This document shows, piece after piece, positions 9,383 to 18,511 of a DNA stretch of 64,000 bases. This DNA comes from Bacteroidia bacterium (GTDB taxonomy: Bacteria; Bacteroidota; Bacteroidia; Cytophagales; Flammeovirgaceae), in NCBI GenBank assembly GCA_030425505.1, contig JAUIAB010000006.1, forward strand, positions 1 through 64,000, read 5' to 3'. Every line of letters begins with the position of its first letter. The stretch's first letter is position 1. Made by a program: the position numbers and the translations under genes. The notes below the pieces were generated by a model. The model ran no database searches. It saw only the letters and a list, made by a program, of their open reading frames with translations, and had not been told where the DNA came from.

Positions 9383-10393
9383 CTGTTCAAATCGTTTAAT
9401 CTTCTTTACAAAATACAGCCATACAATGGATGATCGAAAGAGAGTATTACTGAGAAGCGACCTTCTTTTACCTTTTTTTAATCTATTTAATAAAACAGAA
9501 GGCAAGCGTAGATAAAAGCTAAAATGAGCTTTAATGACACTTGTCATATGTTTAGCTTTACCCGAGAATAAAAAATAGAAGCCAGCAAGCCCATCTAAGA
9601 TAAGCCTCACAAAAAGGATAGGAAAAAGATATAGGTCAGGAGTGTTTTTTGCGAGTAAAAGCAAATTATTTCTAAAGTTCAAAAAAGTTTTGAATGGACT
9701 TAATCTATCAAGAGTACCTCCTCCAACATGGAAAACTTTACTTTGAGGTATAGCATGAACTTTAAAGCCTTCATTTTTTAACCTCCAGCAAAGATCAATC
9801 TCTTCCATATGAGCAAAAAATGAGCTGTCTAAACCTCCTATTTTATGAAACAAATCTGCATTAATGCACAAGCATGCTCCGCTAGCCCAAAAAACTTCCA
9901 TAGAAGAGTCATACTGACCTTTGTCTTCTTCAATGGTACCAAACAGTCTGCCTCTGCAAAAGGGATAACCAAAAAGATCTAAAAAACCTCCAGCAGCTCC
10001 TGCATAGTCAAATAAACCTTTATCTTGATAAGAAAGAATTTTAGGCTGACAAGCAGCATGATCTTTGGATGATTTTAGGTGGTTTATCAATGGAGGTAGC
10101 CAACCCTTTGAAACTTCTACATCGGAGTTTAATAAAACGTAGTATTCTGCCTTAATCAATTTTAAAGCAAAATTATACCCACCACAAAACCCCAGGTTTT
10201 TACTAGTTTCAATAAGAGAAACAGTAGGGTAACTCTTTTTTAAAAAAGAGACAGATGCATCTGTAGAGCCATTGTCTACTACATAAATGGCTGCTTCAGG
10301 GGTATTAGATATAACAGAAGGAAGAAACTGCTCAAGGAATGAAACACCATTGTAATTTAAAATAACAACAGCAGTTTCATGAAGTTCAGACAA
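9371..10393 (-). CDS. Family 2 glycosyltransferase
   Basis: This GT-A fold glycosyltransferase of 340 aa resembles the WbbL/rhamnosyltransferase group. An N-terminal nucleotide-sugar binding part (VVILNYNGVSFLEQFLPS, YVVDNGSTD near 33-42) is followed by a LLNSDVEV metal motif near 89-95 and an HMEEIDLCWR motif near 195, typical of this group. A hydrophobic segment near 255-280 probably holds it to the inner face of the membrane. It is the last gene after clpP-clpX-ybaB with a 12-bp gap, so it is probably cotranscribed. The sugar and acceptor are unknown. Confidence 0.85.
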   Translation of the reverse strand: MSELHETAVVILNYNGVSFLEQFLPSVISNTPEAAIYVVDNGSTDASVSFLKKSYPTVSLIETSKNLGFCGGYNFALKLIKAEYYVLLNSDVEVSKGWLPPLINHLKSSKDHAACQPKILSYQDKGLFDYAGAAGGFLDLFGYPFCRGRLFGTIEEDKGQYDSSMEVFWASGACLCINADLFHKIGGLDSSFFAHMEEIDLCWRLKNEGFKVHAIPQSKVFHVGGGTLDRLSPFKTFLNFRNNLLLLAKNTPDLYLFPILFVRLILDGLAGFYFLFSGKAKHMTSVIKAHFSFYLRLPSVLLNRLKKGKRRSLLSNTLFRSSIVWLYFVKKIKRFEQLKG

Positions 10394-10405
10394 AACTAAA
10401 TGTGG

Positions 10406-10729
10406 TTAACCCCCAAAGTTCATACCTGGTATATTAGGCAAGATACCTTGTGTTGATTTTTTTAATTCCTCATTAGCTAGTTCTTCGGCATTAGAAAGTG
10501 CTTTATTTGCAGCAGCAACAATAAGATCATTTAGCATATCTAAATCACCATCATTCAAAAGAGATTTATCAATCTCTACTTTTATTAATTGTTTTTTGCC
10601 ATTAGCAGTAGCCTTGACAAGACCTGCACCAGCATCTCCTTCTACAGTAATATTGCCTAAATTTTCTTTAGCTTCTTTAAGCTTAGCTTCTACTTCCTTA
10701 ATATTTCCAAACATCTTCATCAAATCCAT
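10406..10729 (-). CDS. YbaB/EbfC nucleoid-associated protein
   Basis: This is a small (107 aa) DNA-binding protein of the YbaB/EbfC family, which dimerises and coats the nucleoid. Visible features are the N-terminal helix MDLMKMFGNIKEVEAKLKEA, the central beta segment VEGDAGAGLVKATANGKKQL (near 29-48), the DxxMLNDLIVAAANKA helix and the glycine-rich end. Elsewhere the gene sits with dnaX-recR; here it follows clpX by 11 bp, so it is read from the clpP promoter. Confidence 0.88.
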   Translation of the reverse strand: MDLMKMFGNIKEVEAKLKEAKENLGNITVEGDAGAGLVKATANGKKQLIKVEIDKSLLNDGDLDMLNDLIVAAANKALSNAEELANEELKKSTQGILPNIPGMNFGG

Positions 10730-10740
10730 AGCAAAGTGGT

Positions 10741-11964
10741 TTATGCAACCTTTAATTTTCTGTTATCAAACTTATCTTCAAACTGCTCGACAGCGTAACT
10801 TTTATCAATTACCAACTTGTTATCAGAAGCATTGGTGGACAGATTATACATAGCATCCAACATAATTGCTTCACAAATAGACCTCAAGCCTCTGGCGCCA
10901 ACCTTATGCTCTAATGCTTTTTCAACAATAAAACTAATCGCATCATCAGTAAACTGTAATTCAATTCCTTCTAGCTTCATTAACTTTTCAAACTGCTTGA
11001 AGAGAGAGTTTTTAGGCTCAAGCAAAATTCTTTTAAGAGCAGTTGAGTCTAAAGGGTCTAAGTGAACTATAGCAGGTAATCTTCCTACAAGCTCAGGAAT
11101 TAGTCCAAACTTCCGTAAGTCAGAAGCATTAATGTATTGAAGAAGGTTTTCCTCATCAAAAGAATCTAAATTAATACTTCCTGAAAAGCCAATAGGCTGC
11201 GTATTTAACCTGGATGCAATGGTTCTATTAATGCCATCAAAAGCTCCTCCACATATAAAAAGGATATTTTCAGTATTAATAGCAAGCATTTTTTGTTCAG
11301 GATGTTTTCTCCCACCCTGTGGGGGAACATTGACAACAGTGCCTTCCAAAAGTTTTAGCATAGCTTGCTGAACACCCTCGCCACTAACATCTCTTGTTAT
11401 AGATGGATTATCTGTTTTTCGAGAAATCTTATCAATTTCATCAATATAAATAATACCTCTTTCAGCAGCTTCAATGTTATAATCAGCAGCCTGCAGTAAT
11501 CTTGTAAGTATGGTTTCTACATCTTCTCCAACATAGCCTGCTTCTGTAATGACAGTAGCATCAGCAATACAGAAAGGAACTTGTAAAATCCTAGCGAGAG
11601 ATTTTGCTAAAAGTGTTTTTCCCGTTCCAGTTTCTCCAATTAAAATGACATTGGACTTTTCAATAGTAACGTCATCAGAGGTGTTTTTTTGGCTGATTCT
11701 CTTGTAGTGATTATAAACAGCTACCGACAATACTTTTTTAGCCTTTTCCTGACCAATCACATATTCATCTAAGTGATTTTTGATTTCAGTTGGTTTTTTG
11801 AGAGAAATTTTAGGAGTAGGCTTTTGCTTAGGTTTATTTTCATCTTCCCATATTTTAGATACTTGCTCAATACAATTATTACAAATATGAGCTGCCAAAC
11901 CAGAGACCATTAATTCTACCTCCTCCTTCTTGCTCCCACAAAACGAACATGTTATTTCTTTCAT
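10741..11964 (-). CDS. clpX: ATP-dependent Clp protease ATPase subunit ClpX
   Basis: This hexameric AAA+ unfoldase feeds tagged proteins to ClpP. Its N-terminal C4 zinc-binding domain uses Cys 6, 9, 28 and 31. The Walker A motif GETGTGKT is at 110-117, Walker B DEIDKI is near 172-177, and sensor and arginine-finger regions follow. The 407-aa length is normal. It lies 12 bp behind clpP in the same direction, so enzyme and unfoldase are made together. Confidence 0.97.
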   Translation of the reverse strand: MKEITCSFCGSKKEEVELMVSGLAAHICNNCIEQVSKIWEDENKPKQKPTPKISLKKPTEIKNHLDEYVIGQEKAKKVLSVAVYNHYKRISQKNTSDDVTIEKSNVILIGETGTGKTLLAKSLARILQVPFCIADATVITEAGYVGEDVETILTRLLQAADYNIEAAERGIIYIDEIDKISRKTDNPSITRDVSGEGVQQAMLKLLEGTVVNVPPQGGRKHPEQKMLAINTENILFICGGAFDGINRTIASRLNTQPIGFSGSINLDSFDEENLLQYINASDLRKFGLIPELVGRLPAIVHLDPLDSTALKRILLEPKNSLFKQFEKLMKLEGIELQFTDDAISFIVEKALEHKVGARGLRSICEAIMLDAMYNLSTNASDNKLVIDKSYAVEQFEDKFDNRKLKVA

Positions 11965-11976
11965 AAAAGAGAAAAA

Positions 11977-12648
11977 CTATTTTCTTCTTAAAACTTCATC
12001 AATCAAGCCATATTCTTTAGCTTCTTCCGCTTTCATCCAATAATCTCTATCAGAATCTTTCCAAACCTTATCATGCTTTTGACCAGAGTGTTCTGCAATA
12101 ATATCATAAAGCTCCTTCTTCAACTTTTGAATCTCCCTTGCGGTAATTTCTATATCAGATGCCTGACCCTGAACGCCACCTAATGGTTGGTGAATCATTA
12201 CTCTAGCGTGAGGTAAAGCTGCTCTTTTTCCTTTAGCCCCAGCACATAAAAGAACTGCTCCCATAGAGGCAGCTAATCCCGTACATATAGTGCTTACGTC
12301 TGGTTTTACAAACTGCATAGTATCATAAATTCCAAGGCCAGCATAAACAGAGCCTCCAGGGCTATTTATATACAATAAGATATCTTTTTTTGCGTCAGTA
12401 GACTCTAAAAATAGAAGTTGCGCTGTGACAATATTAGCTACCTGATCATCAATTCCAAGTCCTAAAAAAATGATTCTATCCATCATAAGCCTGGAGAAAA
12501 CATCCATAGCTACGGCATTTAGTTGTCTTTCCTCGATGATATTAGGGGTAAGGCTAGTAATATTTGTTTTTACATAGCTTTCAACTAAGGAGCTGCTTAA
12601 TCTTTTATCTTTAGTAGCATAATGCTGAAACTCTTTACCTAGATCCAT
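11977..12648 (-). CDS. clpP: ATP-dependent Clp protease proteolytic subunit ClpP
   Basis: This tetradecameric serine peptidase degrades proteins unfolded by ClpX. The triad can be seen as GLAASMG (Ser 128), MIHQP (His 153) and DRDYWM (Asp 202). The 223-aa length is typical, including a short N-terminal extension that is probably removed by autoprocessing. It is the first gene of the clpP-clpX-ybaB-glycosyltransferase operon. No trigger-factor gene (tig), a common upstream neighbour in other bacteria, is present. Confidence 0.96.
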   Translation of the reverse strand: MDLGKEFQHYATKDKRLSSSLVESYVKTNITSLTPNIIEERQLNAVAMDVFSRLMMDRIIFLGLGIDDQVANIVTAQLLFLESTDAKKDILLYINSPGGSVYAGLGIYDTMQFVKPDVSTICTGLAASMGAVLLCAGAKGKRAALPHARVMIHQPLGGVQGQASDIEITAREIQKLKKELYDIIAEHSGQKHDKVWKDSDRDYWMKAEEAKEYGLIDEVLRRK

Positions 12649-12893
12649 AAGATTTTTTCAAATAAAATTTAAAATAATAAATACAACATTGCTTTAAGTG
12701 AAAAGCATAGAATACAATAACCTACCTAAAACAACTAATTAAATAATTAGCAAATTCTTTGCAATAATAGAGTTTTTGAGTCACTTTGTCAGTCTTTAAG
12801 TGAAGTATCTAAAACAATAACGAAAATTAGCTTTTCAGGATTCAAAATAAAGAAGGTTAGCTTAAAGAGATAGGTCATATATAAAATTCAGTA
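12649..12893. other. Divergent intergenic region between clpP and fmt
   Basis: These 245 bp must hold the promoters of the clpP operon (minus) and fmt (plus). The sequence is strongly AT-rich. I found no TAnnTTTG box with a well-placed TTG on either strand, no palindromic operator of the CIRCE or CtsR type, and no RNA gene. Confidence 0.4.
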
Positions 12894-13832
12894 ATGAGCA
12901 AAAAAGAAAACTTTAGGATAATATTTATGGGAACTCCAGATTTTGCAGTTTCCACACTAAATAAATTGATAGAATCAGGTTTTAATATAGTTGCTGTTAT
13001 TACTGCTCCAGACAAACCTTCTGGTAGAGGACTTAAAGTAAAGTACTCACCTGTAAAAGAAGTCGCATTGAAACATGCAATTCCTGTACTTCAACCAACT
13101 AACCTTAAGAGTAGTGAGTTTTTGGATAAGCTAAAATTTTTTGATACTGACTTGCAAGTAGTGGTAGCATTTAGGATGCTTCCAGAAGTAGTATGGAGTA
13201 TGCCAAAAAGAGGTTCTATTAACTTGCACGCTTCTTTGTTGCCAAATTATAGAGGAGCAGCACCTATCAACTGGGCAATAATTAATGGGGAGAAAGAAAC
13301 TGGTGTAACTACATTTTTTATACAAAAAGAGATTGATACAGGTGATATTCTACTTCAAGAAAAAATTAAAATTGAAAATAACGATTCAGCAGGAGACCTC
13401 CATGATAAACTAATGGTAGCAGGAAGCAATCTTGTAGTAAAAACCGTAAAAAAAATTGTAGAAGGAAATATTGAAGGGAAAAAACAAGGACAAACAGGCG
13501 AGATATTAAAAAAAGCCCCTAAAATATTCAAGAGCGATTGCGAAATAGATGTCACTGAAACCTCGGAAAACATTAGAAACTTTGTCAGAGGTTTGTCCCC
13601 TTATCCTGGAGCATGGATTAAGTTCAGAGATAAACAGATAAAAATTTTTGAAATAGAAATTGACAAAAGCGCAAGAGTTGATTTTTATAATGAGCTTTTT
13701 GCAACTGAGTCTGATATCCTGTGGATTAAATCAAGTGACTACCCTCTTAGAGTAGCTTCTTTACAGTTAGAAGGTAAAAAAAGAATGGCAATCGAAGAGT
13801 TTCTTAGAGGAAATAAAAAACTATTAGAATAA
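12894..13832 (+). CDS. fmt: Methionyl-tRNA formyltransferase
   Basis: The enzyme adds a formyl group from 10-formyl-tetrahydrofolate to Met-tRNA for initiation. The 312-aa protein has the start IIFMGTPDFAVS, the catalytic region NLHASLLPNYRGAAPINW (Asn 110, His 112) and the IDTGD motif (Asp 148), then a C-terminal OB-like tRNA-binding domain from about 205. The def gene, a frequent neighbour elsewhere, is absent. The next gene starts 3 bp after the stop, so the two are cotranscribed. Confidence 0.95.
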   Translation: MSKKENFRIIFMGTPDFAVSTLNKLIESGFNIVAVITAPDKPSGRGLKVKYSPVKEVALKHAIPVLQPTNLKSSEFLDKLKFFDTDLQVVVAFRMLPEVVWSMPKRGSINLHASLLPNYRGAAPINWAIINGEKETGVTTFFIQKEIDTGDILLQEKIKIENNDSAGDLHDKLMVAGSNLVVKTVKKIVEGNIEGKKQGQTGEILKKAPKIFKSDCEIDVTETSENIRNFVRGLSPYPGAWIKFRDKQIKIFEIEIDKSARVDFYNELFATESDILWIKSSDYPLRVASLQLEGKKRMAIEEFLRGNKKLLE

Positions 13833-13835
13833 AAT

Positions 13836-14780
13836 ATGGAAGTATTAATTATTGATCATTTCCATGAGACTTTAGTGCCATTGCTCAAGGAGATTGGGGT
13901 AGAGCCATTATATGAGCCAACTATTACATCCGGGGAAGTTGAAAAGGCTATAACTAATGTAGATGGCATTATTCTAAGAAGCAAAACTCCTATAACAGAA
14001 GCGTTAATTAAAAATGCTCCAAAATTGAAGTTCATAGCAAGGGGAGGAGCAGGCTTGGATCAAATAGATATACACTGCCTTAAAAACAGGAATATACGAT
14101 TAATATCAACGCCCGAGGGAAATAGAAATGCAGTTGCTGAACATGCTATGGGATTACTGCTTTCTCTACTAAATAAAATTCCACAGTCAAACCAAGAAGT
14201 TAAAAATTTCATTTGGGATAGAGAAAAAAATAGAGGAGAAGAGCTAAGTGGCAAAACAGTAGGCATTATTGGCTATGGAAACATGGGGCAAAGTTTTGCT
14301 AAAAAATTAAAAAGCTTTGACTGTGTAGTAATAGCATATGACAAGTACAAGCAAGGTTTTGCAGATGGTTTTGTAAAAGAAGTAACACTGGAAGAAATAC
14401 AAGCAAAGTCAGATATACTTAGCTTACATACACCTTTAACTCAAGAAACAAAAGGAATGATAGATGAATCATTTATGTCTTCCTTAAAAAAAAATATTTA
14501 CCTAATTAACACCTCAAGGGGGGAGGTTCTCCCAACAGAAGTAGTGCTGAATATGCTCAAGGCTGGGAAAATAAAAGGAGCTGCACTAGATGTTTTAGAA
14601 AATGAAAACATACGAGAATTAGAAGGGAAAGATAAAGACAATCTTGAAAAACTAGCAAGCTGGGAAAATATAATATTAACACCACATATAGCTGGTCTAA
14701 CATATGAATCCAATATAAAAATTAATGAAGCAATAGTATCTAAGATAAAAGCCCTATTAGATGAAACAGCCCATGCCTGA
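13836..14780 (+). CDS. D-isomer 2-hydroxyacid dehydrogenase (SerA-like)
   Basis: This 314-aa NAD-dependent dehydrogenase resembles D-3-phosphoglycerate dehydrogenase without its regulatory domain. The substrate lobe is at 1-95 and about 285-314, and the Rossmann fold has GIIGYGNMG near 144. The catalytic Arg is in NTSRGEV (near 227), Glu near 256 and His in LTPHIAG (near 282). The absence of a C-terminal ACT domain means serine feedback would not act directly. It may be SerA or a general 2-hydroxyacid dehydrogenase. Its last codons and stop lie inside the 83-bp repeat that precedes gldB. Confidence 0.85.
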   Translation: MEVLIIDHFHETLVPLLKEIGVEPLYEPTITSGEVEKAITNVDGIILRSKTPITEALIKNAPKLKFIARGGAGLDQIDIHCLKNRNIRLISTPEGNRNAVAEHAMGLLLSLLNKIPQSNQEVKNFIWDREKNRGEELSGKTVGIIGYGNMGQSFAKKLKSFDCVVIAYDKYKQGFADGFVKEVTLEEIQAKSDILSLHTPLTQETKGMIDESFMSSLKKNIYLINTSRGEVLPTEVVLNMLKAGKIKGAALDVLENENIRELEGKDKDNLEKLASWENIILTPHIAGLTYESNIKINEAIVSKIKALLDETAHA

Positions 14781-14854
14781 TTTAAAATTGAGGCACACTC
14801 AAAGCAATAATTAAGGTATATGCAAAAAAAACTAGGCAGGTCACAAATTTTAAA
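14772..14854 (+). repeat. 83-bp leader repeat, copy 1 (upstream of gldB)
   Basis: This copy runs from catgcctga to ttttaaa in the sense of gldB and ends 3 bp before its ATG at 14858. Its reverse complement matches the copies at 31757-31839 (66 of 83 positions by hand alignment) and 45518-45598. Best conserved are ttaaaattgaggcacac near the 5' end and taggcaggtcacaaattt near the 3' end. The element overlaps the final codons of the upstream dehydrogenase gene. Function unknown; a promoter/leader or a mobile short repeat are both possible. Confidence 0.8.
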
Positions 14855-14857
14855 CAT

Positions 14858-15892
14858 ATGAAACTATTTGAGGATAAAATAAAAATAAGTGTATTACTAA
14901 TCACAATATGTTTTTTGATTAATGGCTGCAATTCTAAAGAAGAGAACAACATAGATGTTTCTCATATAAACGTGGAAGTTGATACTCGAAGGTTGGAAAA
15001 AGAAGTGTTTAGTTTGAGTAGTAAAGAAGAAATAAAAAAATTCTTAAGAAAAAACCCAACTATTTCACAGCAGTACTTTAACCTTGGTAAGCGATTTAAT
15101 GAAGAAGAAGTAACTCGAAATATAAACCAACTTATTTCTTTGCCATACAACGATACTCTTTATAATGAAATTGCAGAAAAAATCTTTGTTGACTTTTCAA
15201 AATATGAAGAAGAAATAAAAAAAGGTTTTCAATATTTAAAACACTACTACCCAGAGTATAAGATACCTAAAATATGTACCATGATTTCTGGTTTTTCCAA
15301 TTTCGGGTTTGGGGGAGACATAATATTTACGGATAGTTTAATTGTAATAGGTCTAGATTACTTTGGGGGTAACAAACTAAGGTATAGACCGCCTGAAGTT
15401 CCTACTTACATATTAGATCGATACCAGCCCGAGTATATTTCTACAACAATATTTACTTTGCTATCTTCTAAATTCAATAATTACGATAATAAAGACAATG
15501 TTCTGTTGTCTGATATAATTTATTATGGCAAAGCTTACTTTTTCACAAAAAAACTTCTTCCGTTTAAAGCAGATAGTTTAATAGTTGGGTATTCAGGGCA
15601 AGAAATGGCAGATGTAAGCTACAATGAAAAAAAGATATGGAGTCACTTTGTAGATAATAAGTTGTTTTTTGAGACGAATGATTTTATAAAAAATAAATAT
15701 GTAGGTGAAAGACCTAAAGTATTAGAAATATCTAGCTATTGTCCAGGGAGAATTGGCAGGTGGCTAGGGTGGAAAATTATTGATGCATATGCAAAAAATA
15801 ATACTGGAAAAGAACTAAAAGGCATAATGAAAAACCCTAGTGCAAGAAAACTCTTTCAAGAATCTAAGTACAAACCTGGCTTTAAAGAGTAA
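14858..15892 (+). CDS. gldB: Gliding motility lipoprotein GldB
   Basis: GldB is an inner-membrane or periplasmic lipoprotein needed for gliding and stability of the type IX secretion/gliding apparatus in Flavobacterium johnsoniae. The 344-aa product has a lipobox, LINGC, with Cys 24. The family's Zn-protease-like fold region is recognisable as YYPEYKIPKICTMISGFSNF and IIFTDSLIVIGLDYFGG (residues about 130-170), and SSYCPGRIGRWLGWKI near 290. No gldC follows, unlike F. johnsoniae where gldB and gldC are adjacent. Translation starts 3 bp after the 83-bp leader repeat. Confidence 0.88.
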   Translation: MKLFEDKIKISVLLITICFLINGCNSKEENNIDVSHINVEVDTRRLEKEVFSLSSKEEIKKFLRKNPTISQQYFNLGKRFNEEEVTRNINQLISLPYNDTLYNEIAEKIFVDFSKYEEEIKKGFQYLKHYYPEYKIPKICTMISGFSNFGFGGDIIFTDSLIVIGLDYFGGNKLRYRPPEVPTYILDRYQPEYISTTIFTLLSSKFNNYDNKDNVLLSDIIYYGKAYFFTKKLLPFKADSLIVGYSGQEMADVSYNEKKIWSHFVDNKLFFETNDFIKNKYVGERPKVLEISSYCPGRIGRWLGWKIIDAYAKNNTGKELKGIMKNPSARKLFQESKYKPGFKE

Positions 15893-15921
15893 AAAAAAAT
15901 ATTTTAGTTTTTTTAAGTTTT

Positions 15922-15948
15922 TTGGGAGATTATTTTAATATAAATTTG
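15922..15948 (+). promoter_or_regulatory. Candidate sigma-A type promoter upstream of the M23 peptidase gene
   Basis: A TTG at 15922-15924 and a TAAATTTG (fits TAnnTTTG) at 15941-15948 are 16 bp apart, one base short of the 17-23 bp usual in Flavobacterium promoters. The -7 box lies about 50 bp before the ATG at 15996. Chance occurrence in AT-rich DNA is possible. Confidence 0.3.
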
Positions 15949-15995
15949 TCGATTGATTGAATTAGAATAAAGTAAATCCGCATCCTTTCTTCTAA

Positions 15996-16982
15996 ATGGC
16001 TAAGATTAAATACTATTACAATACTGAAACTTGCAAGTACGAGAGAATAAAACCCTCCAGAGTTGACCTATGGGTTAATGCAATAGGCTTTTTGTTTGCG
16101 TGCGCAGTAGTGGGCTTTATATTTTCTTTAATTCACAGTAAGTATTTTCCTTCTCAAAAAGAGCTTGATTTAATAAAGGAAAACGGTGATTTGAAGTTTG
16201 CTTATGAACTCATTGACAAGGATTTGACAGAAGTTAAGTCAATGCTTAATGTGCTACAAGTACGGGATGATGAAATATATCGAGTGATATATGAGCAAGA
16301 CCCAATTCCAATGAATATCAGAGAAGCAGGAGCAGGAGGTAGTAAAAAATACTTGGAGCTTATTAATGGCAAACTGTCAAGAAATGAAGTCGTAACAGAT
16401 ATGCTAGGCAAAATAGATAAACTGAAAAGGCAAATGCTAGTTCAGACCTATTCTTATGATAGTATATTAAATTTAGCAGCAAATAGCACTGAACTTTGGG
16501 CTAGCATGCCGGCAATACAACCAATTTCTAACAAAAATCTCAGAAGGTTTGCTTCAGGCTATGGGTATAGGATGCATCCAATACTAAAAGTGAAAAAGTT
16601 TCATTATGGATGTGACTTTTCTGCTCCCAGAGGGACGCCAATATATGCAACAGGAGATGGTAAAATAGTAAGAGCTAAGAAATCTAGAGGAGGATATGGA
16701 ATGTGTATTGAAATTGAGCATGGCTTTGGTTATAAAACTCGTTATGCACATATGTCTAAATTTGATGTAAAGATGGGAGATACAGTAAAAAGAGGACAAA
16801 AAATTGGGGAAGTAGGAAATACAGGTCTTTCTGTAGCACCTCACTTGCATTATGAAATATTCCATAATGGTAAAAGGGTTAATCCGATTAATTACTTTCA
16901 CAATGATCTGACCGCAGATCAATATGATAAATTACTGAAAATCTCTGATAAGCATACACAGTCTCTTGGTGGAGGGTACTAA
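15996..16982 (+). CDS. M23-family metallopeptidase (LytM type)
   Basis: This is a membrane-anchored peptidoglycan endopeptidase or EnvC/NlpD-like activator. The 328-aa protein has a short cytoplasmic start, one membrane helix at about 26-48, a coiled-coil stretch to about 100, and a C-terminal LytM domain. Zinc ligands are complete: HYGCDFSAP (His and Asp near 206-210) and HLHYE near 288, with an intervening RYAHMS. This completeness suggests an active enzyme rather than a degenerate activator. It is followed 50 bp later by a MerR gene. It is common in Bacteroidota, close to alaS in some genomes; here alaS is not present. Confidence 0.9.
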   Translation: MAKIKYYYNTETCKYERIKPSRVDLWVNAIGFLFACAVVGFIFSLIHSKYFPSQKELDLIKENGDLKFAYELIDKDLTEVKSMLNVLQVRDDEIYRVIYEQDPIPMNIREAGAGGSKKYLELINGKLSRNEVVTDMLGKIDKLKRQMLVQTYSYDSILNLAANSTELWASMPAIQPISNKNLRRFASGYGYRMHPILKVKKFHYGCDFSAPRGTPIYATGDGKIVRAKKSRGGYGMCIEIEHGFGYKTRYAHMSKFDVKMGDTVKRGQKIGEVGNTGLSVAPHLHYEIFHNGKRVNPINYFHNDLTADQYDKLLKISDKHTQSLGGGY

Positions 16983-17032
16983 GAACTGTATATAATCAAT
17001 GATATGTTCAAACTAATATTCTGCTTAAAGCT

Positions 17033-17374
17033 ATGGGTATAGAGAAGAAGTACTACTCTATAGGAGAAGTGGCGGATCTTTTTGAAGTTAACACATCCTT
17101 AATACGGTTTTGGGAAGGACATTTTGTAGAGTTGAAACCTCAAAAAAAGAAAGGGGGAGTAAGAAAATATACTAAAGAAGATATTGATACGTTTAAACAG
17201 ATTTTTAATCTTGTTAAGGTAAAAGGGTATACCATAAAAGGAGCTCAACACATCTTGCAAGAAAATAAAAAAATGATAAACGAAGAAAAACAGAAAGAAA
17301 AGCTCTTAAATGAATTACTTCAGGTTAAAGAGTTTTTAGGAGAAATAAAGACCAGTATTGTAGAAAGTAAATAA
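17033..17374 (+). CDS. MerR-family transcriptional regulator
   Basis: This 113-aa protein has a MerR winged-helix DNA-binding domain (YSIGEVADLFEVNTSLIRFW at residues 7-26, then KYTKEDIDTFKQI) and a short coiled-coil tail. It lacks a separate effector domain or metal-binding cysteines, so the inducer cannot be guessed. It begins 50 bp after the peptidase gene and ends 17 bp before ald, suggesting one transcription unit. Whether it regulates ald is an inference from position only. Confidence 0.87.
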   Translation: MGIEKKYYSIGEVADLFEVNTSLIRFWEGHFVELKPQKKKGGVRKYTKEDIDTFKQIFNLVKVKGYTIKGAQHILQENKKMINEEKQKEKLLNELLQVKEFLGEIKTSIVESK

Positions 17375-17391
17375 AATAAAGATTAGGACAG

Positions 17392-18504
17392 ATGATAGTA
17401 GGTATACCTAAAGAAATAAAAAATAACGAAAATAGAGTGGCATGTACACCAGCAGGTGTGAAAGAGTTTGTGAAAAGAGGGCATAGTATAATAGTACAGT
17501 CTGACGCAGGAGATGGTAGTGGGTTTACGCCAGATATGTATGCAGAGGCTGGCGCCAAAATGGTGGATACTATTGAAGAAGTTTATTCTTCATCAGAGAT
17601 GATAGTAAAGGTAAAAGAGCCCATTGAATACGAGTATAAACTTATCCGAGAAGATCAGCTTGTATTTACTTTTTTCCATTTTGCATCTTCGGAGGAGCTT
17701 ACTAAGGCGATGATAGAGAGTAAGTCCGTATGTATAGCTTACGAAACTGTAGAGAAGAATGATAGAAGCTTGCCTCTATTGATTCCTATGTCAGAGGTGG
17801 CAGGAAGAATGTCTATTCAAGAAGGAGCTAAATATCTGGAAAAACCTATGAAAGGTAGGGGCATTCTACTAGGTGGAGTACCAGGAGTTAGACCTGCTAA
17901 GGTTCTTATCTTAGGTGGAGGAGTAGTAGGGGCTAATGCTGCAAAAATGGCAGCAGGTATGGGTGCAGATGTAACTATTATGGATATTAGCCTTCCGAGG
18001 CTTAGGTACTTGGATGATATTATGCCTGCAAATGTTAATACTTTCATGTCTAATGAATATCATATACGTGAATTAATAGCTACGCATGATCTTATTGTTG
18101 GAGCAGTTTTAATTCCTGGAGCAAAAGCACCAAACCTCATTACGAGAGATATGCTTAAAGAAATGCTTCCTGGAACAGTCTTGGTAGATGTTGCTGTAGA
18201 TCAGGGAGGGTGTATTGAGACATGTAAGCCTACCACTCACCAAGATCCTATCTACCTGATAGATGATATCGTTCATTATTGTGTTGCGAATATGCCAGGT
18301 GCAGTTCCTTATACTTCAACACTAGCATTAACTAATGCTACTTTGCCTTATGCTATTAAGTTAGCTAATATGGGTTGGAAAGAAGCTTGTAGAAAAGATA
18401 AAGAGTTAATGAAAGGATTAAACATCATTAAAGGTAATGTGGTTTATGAAGCTGTAGCTGAGACTTTTGGTCTTGAATACAAACCTGTTTCAGACTTTTT
18501 ATAG
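17392..18504 (+). CDS. ald: Alanine dehydrogenase
   Basis: The enzyme catalyses NAD-dependent interconversion of L-alanine and pyruvate plus ammonia. The 370-aa protein begins [20 protein letters not shown], the family signature, followed by the substrate Lys in MIVKVKEP (near 72) and the nucleotide-binding fold [20 protein letters not shown] near 172-191. Length is normal. The short gap to MerR and to the aldo/keto reductase (7 bp) suggests an operon. Pyridine nucleotide transhydrogenase alpha subunits are related, but the length and end favour Ald. Confidence 0.95.
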   Translation: MIVGIPKEIKNNENRVACTPAGVKEFVKRGHSIIVQSDAGDGSGFTPDMYAEAGAKMVDTIEEVYSSSEMIVKVKEPIEYEYKLIREDQLVFTFFHFASSEELTKAMIESKSVCIAYETVEKNDRSLPLLIPMSEVAGRMSIQEGAKYLEKPMKGRGILLGGVPGVRPAKVLILGGGVVGANAAKMAAGMGADVTIMDISLPRLRYLDDIMPANVNTFMSNEYHIRELIATHDLIVGAVLIPGAKAPNLITRDMLKEMLPGTVLVDVAVDQGGCIETCKPTTHQDPIYLIDDIVHYCVANMPGAVPYTSTLALTNATLPYAIKLANMGWKEACRKDKELMKGLNIIKGNVVYEAVAETFGLEYKPVSDFL

Positions 18505-18511
18505 ATAAATA

